Assembly: GCA_001643675.2 (NCBI GenBank)
Contig: LSRY02000007.1
Location: forward strand, 315,001 to 379,000
Source: Monocercomonoides exilis
Taxonomy: Eukaryota; Preaxostyla; Oxymonadida; Polymastigidae
DNA length: 64,000 nt
Direction: 5' to 3'
The first letter of the stretch is position 1. Every line of letters begins with the position of its first letter. Below, piece by piece: positions 58,165-64,000 of the stretch. The notes under the pieces were generated by a model, which saw nothing but the letters and a program-made list of their open reading frames with translations, had not been told where the DNA came from and ran no database searches. Both the position numbers and the translations under genes were made by a program.

Positions 58165-61100
58165 ATGTTTTCCTCAAAGATCTATGTTCCTTTTTCATTG
58201 TTAGATTTGGAACTTATATCATATTCATCCTTGTGCAACTATTACCATTTATTTACAAGGCAAGAATTAAAGCTTCTTCAACAGTATCACAGATTGTCTC
58301 ATGAAGCTCGTTTTTTGATTTCAAAATTAATTCTTCGAAAAGGTATTGAAACAAAAGTTTCATTGTTAATTTTGTATTCTCTTATTTTACTTTTGGTTCA
58401 TCCTTGATATTTATTGAAGGACCATGGTTTTTAACAATTACTGATTTAAAGAGGAGATATGTTGATACCCAAGCGCGAAGCCTTAATTCCGATTGCGAAA
58501 ATCTCGAATTTTCTTATGAGGAAACGCAAGAACGGTTATATGATTCGCTAGAGTACAATAATCCAAGAAAAATGGATGAAAAGAATTTTCAGATGTCTCA
58601 GGAAGAAAAGGATCAAACTTTTTGGGTATATATATTCTCCTCTATTTTGCCTTTTTTGTTATGTTTCATTTGCCGCTATTTAGAAAACAATTGTGGAACT
58701 TCAGCATAATAATTTAATTGACATAATTGGATGGGGAAGTGGATCAAAGAATCAGTCTCCATTAGCTTCCGAACAAACTGATTTTTTATTTGAAAAAGAT
58801 GATGTTGAAATTTTGTTAAAAATGCTCAAAGTCGATCAACTTCGAAAAATAACTCAAACATTGGGAAATTCTCCCAAGGGATTGTCTTCAATTCAAAAAG
58901 CTGAATTAATAAAACTAATATTGACTCCACCAAAGCAACAATCAATTCTATCGTTTTTTGGAAAGGTTAAAACAGGAGGCATTGAGGAAATGGAAAAAGA
59001 AAAAGCTCATCTGCGCAGAGTGGTATCAACATTGAAAAAAGCACTCAATGAGCCTCTGATCCGAGTCAAGGGCGAATATCGTTGGCTGTTCGGGTTTCTT
59101 GGCTCTCTGTTTCTGGTTGGTGTCCGAGGCATGTCCGAGGTGCTGCAGGACGGTGCCGAGCAGGATGTCAGTGGAGTTGATCTCAGCACAAGCCAAACTC
59201 GCGACCCGAACCGGCAGAAGTGGGCAGGGCCGCAGCAGACCGTGAGAGAGTCCCACAGAGCGACAGACGAGGCATTTTCGTCTGTCTTGGCTTATCTCTC
59301 TGCATCGCACACAGCAGCTGTCAAGGGGGTCCTGATCGACAGAGAAGAAGATCCCAAAATCATCGAAATGGACAGGTTATTTTCTGATGCATTGAAGTTG
59401 GTTGCACAGAAAGAAATGAACAAACCGGGGGATGAAAGCAAAGCGGATGATCCGTCAACTCCTCAGTCATCTTCTTTACCATCCATCTTGTCGATTAGCA
59501 CTGAGCTTCCAGACACTGCACCGTTGTCCACATTGCTGGTGGCCAATGAGCTGAGCTTGGTGAACGAGGATTACGGGCTGAGAGAGTTGCTTGTTCGGCA
59601 TTTCACGATGCTCTTCCATCAGCTCACTCCAATGCCCCCTCTTGAAGAATTGGCTGATAGCGATGTTTTAACACAGCCAGTGGAGAAATCTGCTAGCTCG
59701 TCTCAAAGAGCTCCTTGCGAATCTTCAGAGAATTTGATAACTTCTCCGAGGAAAAGATCTTCCTCTTTCTCTTCTTCACTCTCCGTGCGAATATCAGACT
59801 CAGACAACATCACAGTCGTTTCCACTCTTCCGCCAGCGCCAAGCACGACTGATTCCTCGTCTGATTCTAAAGCCCCAATACGGACTTCTGCTGCTGTCAG
59901 GTTCAATTATGACCCGTTGGCCTCTCTTCGGCAGGCGTCTTCTCTGCTTGTGCTTATCCGGATGCAGAGGGTATCGTATCCGCATTTCACGCTGTCGGTG
60001 CTGCTTCTCACGCCGTCTGTGAAACAATTGCATGATTCTCTCAGTTCGATCACAATGAAGACACTAAAAGAGGGTGAAGATGAGCAATCTGCTCTTCCAT
60101 CTTCATCTGCTTCTTCACAGGCTGTGCCTTTATCAGCATCAGCAACAAGAACATCAACATTATCATCAACTGCATCAACTTCTTTTGTGAATAGCAGCCA
60201 TTCTGCTGATTGGGTTGTGAAAGCGCATCACTTCCGCTCAGAGACTGTGGATGACCAGTGGATGCTGTACAGAACGATGAGCGAGCGAATCCTCGCTGAG
60301 ACAGCGAAAGTCGAAGAGCTTATGAGCCAGGCAGAATATGCTGAGGAAGAAGCGTTGGCATATCTTGACTCAACGCCTCCTCCAACACAATTCGTCGAGT
60401 CAGAACAAACATCGCCCTCTGCAACGGAACTCGCACCGTCTGCTGGGAAAACAATTTCATCTGCCTCTCTGCCCACACAAAAACCTTCTTTGGCTGCTTC
60501 TCGCTTGCTTGATTCAGCACTGTCCATCAGCACAAACACTTCTCAGGAGCCTCTTCGCACGCTTATTCTTCTTCATCAATGCCGTTCTGTGTTTTCGACA
60601 CGAAAGGACTACGGCATCTGGGAATGCTCCCGCCGTGTTGTCGGAGCAATTGACCAGCTGATTGCGCTTTGTGATGAAGAAGCGAAGGAAATGAAGAAGT
60701 TTAAAGAGAAGATGAGGCATAGGGAGAACGAGATGAGGCATGTGGAGGCGCTGAAGAGGATAGAGCTCGAAAAGCAGATGTTGAAGGAAGGCAATATCGA
60801 CATCTTCAAATTGAGAAGAAGCAAAGCCAAAAAGATGAATGCACAAAAGCAAAAGAAAAACAAAAAGCAAAAAGAAAGCGAAGGAGTGCCACAAAACGAG
60901 AAAGAAGATGAAAAAAAAGCGATTGAGAAAGACAGCGAAGTCATCTCGTCGTTCAACTCGTTCACAAAAAGACTGCTGTATTCTGTTGTTCAGTCAGTCG
61001 TCTTCTTCCTCCATTGCTCTGAGCTTTCTTCCTCTTTGAACAGCAATTCCCTTCTGCCTTCTCTTTCTCTCCTCTCAAATTCTGCTTTCCCTTTTCCTCA

Positions 61101-63932
61101 GCTCAATCTGCTGCAGTTGTTTGTGTCTGCTTCCTTCCGGCACATCTTCACTGCCGAGCACCAGCTGTATGGCTGCCTCAGCCGAACAGTCATTCCCTTT
61201 CTGGAAAGGCAGCAGCGCTACGACGATGCGGTGCAGCTGATCGAGTGGATGGTGTTTGACCTGCCGTCGAATCGCATCCGCAAAGCAAAAGAAGGAAAAC
61301 GAGCTTCTGAGGGAGGATTGAGGCGTTTGTCTTCGGCGTCAGTGTCGGCTGCAACACAAGAATCATTTGCATCATTATCAATGCGTTCGTCTTCACTTTC
61401 ATCTACTTCTGGTTCTTTTGATTCGTTTGATGCTAATAATGCTCCGGTCTATCCCTTCTCGCGATTTCTTCTTGAAGCAACTGAGCATTTGTCTTCTCTT
61501 ATTTCAAGGCTTATAATTGATTTGAGTTTGTGTTATTTTTATTAAAGTTTCTCATTAATCATTATTTGTGCTTATTTCTTGTTAATTTTAAAAAATGGAT
61601 TTGTTTAACATTCATTGCTGATATGAATATCTTGATAGGTCATCTCGGAAGGTTTCGCGAAGCTTTTATCATTTGCTGCGAGTTGTGTCGTGTGTTCCAA
61701 AAACAGCAGCCTCTTTTCTATTCAGTTCTGTCTGGAGATCCAAATAAAGTCATGAAAGCATCGATGGATGAGCAAGTTCAATCGCAAAATGATGATTCTC
61801 AATCAATCGAATCACTTCTGTCTTTTTCGCCAGACAAAGTTGATTTGTCTTGTTTCTTTCAGCATTTGATAATTTCTCCTCCGCTTTTTGTTGAACTGCA
61901 CACAAAAGCAATTGAACTCTCTAAGCATTTGTCTGCCACAAACTTCGCTAGGAAAAATGTGAGCAACAAAACTGTTGCTTCTTTAAATTCAAAAGAAAAG
62001 ACAAGAAATTTGAAAGAAACGCAATCGTCTTTGGTTCAAAAAATGGAGCTTGAAATACAGAGGAAAGGGTCAATTGTAATATCATCTGTTGAAAAGTCAA
62101 GTCAAAATGAGCAGAAGATTGAACAGGAAAAGTCCATTCAAGAAACAAGCGGCAAGACATCGATAGCAGAAAAAGATGAAGACGAAAAAAGCATAGCAGA
62201 TAAAGACATTGTATTAACTCAGCCAGTAAATACAGAAGACGCAGTAATTGATGAGCGCTTGAGTGAAGCAAATCTTTCTTTTGATGGAAAAACACAAACA
62301 TCAAGTGGATTAGAATCATTAAAGGAAGAATGCTCTGTAAAAAGAACAGATTCATTTGGAGCGTTTTCATCGGGCAAAGCAGAGAATAAATCAATGAGCA
62401 GAAAGTCATCCAAAAAAAGTGAACAAAAAGTCATAGAAGAAGAGATAATGTCGAGTTTACCAGAAATTGAATCATTCGCCAATGAAATAGAAGCCACGCT
62501 TTTGTCTCTTTTGGATCAGGATGCTTCTCCGCTCTCCCCAATCGAGCTGAAAATCCCTTTCAAGTCCTTCCCTCGCAAAATAAATGAAATATATCCTCTT
62601 CATTCATCTCTTGTTTCTTTGATCGAGTCCATCCCTTCTTTCAATACCAAATCTGTGAATGAAGAAGCAGATGCGGCAACAGCAGGCTCTCATACTTCTG
62701 TTCAAATGCCTGAAAGAATCGAATTTGCAGGCAAAGTTGTCAAAATGGATGCGGAACTTGCAACTCGGAAAATGAAAGGCAAAAGCATTTTTGTTGATAA
62801 AGGAGGAGGTTTGATTATTTTTTTTTTATAATCGTTATAATTTACATTATTGATTATCCAAATTATTGTCTTTTTGAATTTTCTGTTTGTAATTGCATTA
62901 ATCTTTCTTTTTTCAGCTGGAATGACAGTAGAGCAGTTTGCATTGAATGAGTATCGTCTAATTGAGGAATGGGATGTGATGCAGGAAGGAGCAACCAACA
63001 GCCTGATGAACACGATTGTGACACTCTTATTGTGGGACCTCATATTCTCAGAAGCCGACGAAACGAAGGTTGATTTCGTGAGCAGTGAAAGAAATGAAAA
63101 GACTCGGATCACTTCTGAGACACAAAACCAACAGCAGGAGAAAACAGCTGAGCTGACGAATTCAAATCTCAACTTCACTCATTTGATTCCTTCAGATCAT
63201 TTACTCTTTGAGAATATTCACGAAATTGACTTCAGCAAAAAGCAGGAAAAACCCAAAATTAAACCAAAACGTCCTTCATCATCCAAGTCAGCATCAACCG
63301 CAGATCATAAGAAGATCCTGTTTGACGATGATAATTTTTATGAATGGACATCTCCTCCTTCTCTGCTTCCAACTGTATTTATGACTCCCTTCCAGACCTC
63401 TCCGTTGGACTACAGCCATCCGCTGATATTTGCTCTGCGCCGCTCATCCGATCTGCTTTCGCGCCTTTCCTTCATCTCGTCTCTGAGTGACTTTGCTGTT
63501 GGACATCTGGTTTGCTTGGAGTATATGCGGCACAAAGATGAGCGATGCATTGGAATGAGAGGCGATCTGTTTGAGAGAGATGAGCTTGGCTGTATTGCGA
63601 GTGCGCTCGGAGGACGAGTCCTTGCGGTTATTTGTCTGATGATGACTATTTATGGCAATTCGATGCGTTGTGGCTTTCCTGATTTGGTATTTTGCAGGAT
63701 GAGAAAGAAAAGTGCAAAGAAAGAGACAGAAGAGCAGTCCATTTTGAAAAGGAAAAAAGACTTGACAAATAAGAAAGATATTATTCCTGATGATAATGAA
63801 AAAGAATGCGAAGTGAAGTTTGTGGAGGTGAAGGGCCCACGCGACCACCTCTCCTTTGTGCAGATTGTGTGGATGAATCTTCTCTTGGCATTTGGTGTAG
63901 ATGTTGAATTGTGCAGAGTCAATGAGGGTTAA
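58165..63932 (+). CDS. FAN1: FAN1 structure-specific DNA repair nuclease
   Basis: 1803 aa from five exons: 58165-58342, 58420-58625, 58684-61525, 61639-62808 and 62917-63932. FAN1 trims interstrand-crosslinked and flapped DNA as a 5' flap endo/5' exonuclease in the nucleus. The first junction builds LRKGPWF, typical of the FAN1 SAP-proximal region. A SAP-like segment follows (LLKMLKVDQLRKITQ to KAELIKLIL). TPR-like helices (LGRFREAFIICCELC) precede the C-terminal VRR-NUC domain. Active-site residues are intact: Glu1489 in QEGATN, Asp1721 in CGFPDLVF, Glu1769 and Lys1771 in VEVKGPRDHLS. The N-terminal ubiquitin-binding UBZ finger of animal FAN1 is absent. Human FAN1 has 1017 residues; the excess is Ser-, Glu- and Lys-rich insertions, mainly between SAP and nuclease. 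The start is the first ATG in frame; upstream codons to 58102 are open without ATG. Confidence 0.9.
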
Positions 63933-64000
63933 TCTTCTGTATAAAAATTAAAATACTCGGGTTTCGTTTGAGTTGTTTTCGTGTGTTTTATAAATGTAGA

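Noticed and set aside
1-64000. CRISPR array, operon or bacterial gene cluster
   Set aside because: Spliceosomal introns, eukaryotic gene families and no spaced direct repeats of CRISPR type.

Overview
The window is nuclear DNA of an intron-bearing protist with an AT-rich background. Compact genes carry short GT-AG introns (about 50 to 220 bases). Intergenic DNA is very AT-rich while exons are visibly more GC-rich. The standard genetic code is used: reading frames end at TAA, TAG or TGA where family homology ends, for example the CSC-stop tail of a Rab. Eukaryotic signalling and trafficking genes, huge Ser-rich insertions, and very large polymorphic-outer-membrane-protein-like (Pmp-like) beta-helix surface proteins with a single C-terminal membrane span recall oxymonads (Preaxostyla, e.g. 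Monocercomonoides/Blattamonas). That placement is inference; the sequence alone does not fix the species.

Layout. 1-624: 3' part of a Rab32/38-type GTPase. 3072-6824 (-): GSK3 kinase in nine exons with a long poly-Ser tail, head-to-head with a short coiled-coil protein resembling ATG16 (6930-7516). 8595-11108: a decayed pogo/Tigger-like DNA transposon with 32-bp terminal inverted repeats and TA flanks. 12181-18198: a decayed DIRS-type tyrosine-recombinase retrotransposon with split inverted repeats and an internal complementary region. 18860-27124 (-): a 2718-aa beta-helix membrane protein with a cytoplasmic pseudokinase. 27.1-30.5 kb: gene-poor DNA with telomere-like repeats, a tRNA-like element and a beta-helix gene relic. 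30473-36436 (-): a 1914-aa MYND-finger/coiled-coil protein, head-to-head with a CRAL-TRIO/RhoGAP-like protein (36566-44378) ending in a ~2.8-kb pure E/K/R repeat. 45388-48029 (-): a NELF-C/D (TH1) homologue. 48432-49406 (-): purine nucleoside phosphorylase. 51546-57968 (-): a second beta-helix membrane protein (2140 aa). 58165-63932 (+): FAN1 nuclease with an intact VRR-NUC site and large insertions.

The genes do not form one pathway. Three regions have divergent pairs sharing 105 to 196 bases of upstream DNA. Intron calls were made by joining frames across GT-AG pairs that restore family motifs. Across 27 introns in host genes the 5' site is strongly GT(T/A)TG-like (21 of 27 fit GTNTG). Eight entries rest on such joined models and should be checked with RNA reads.
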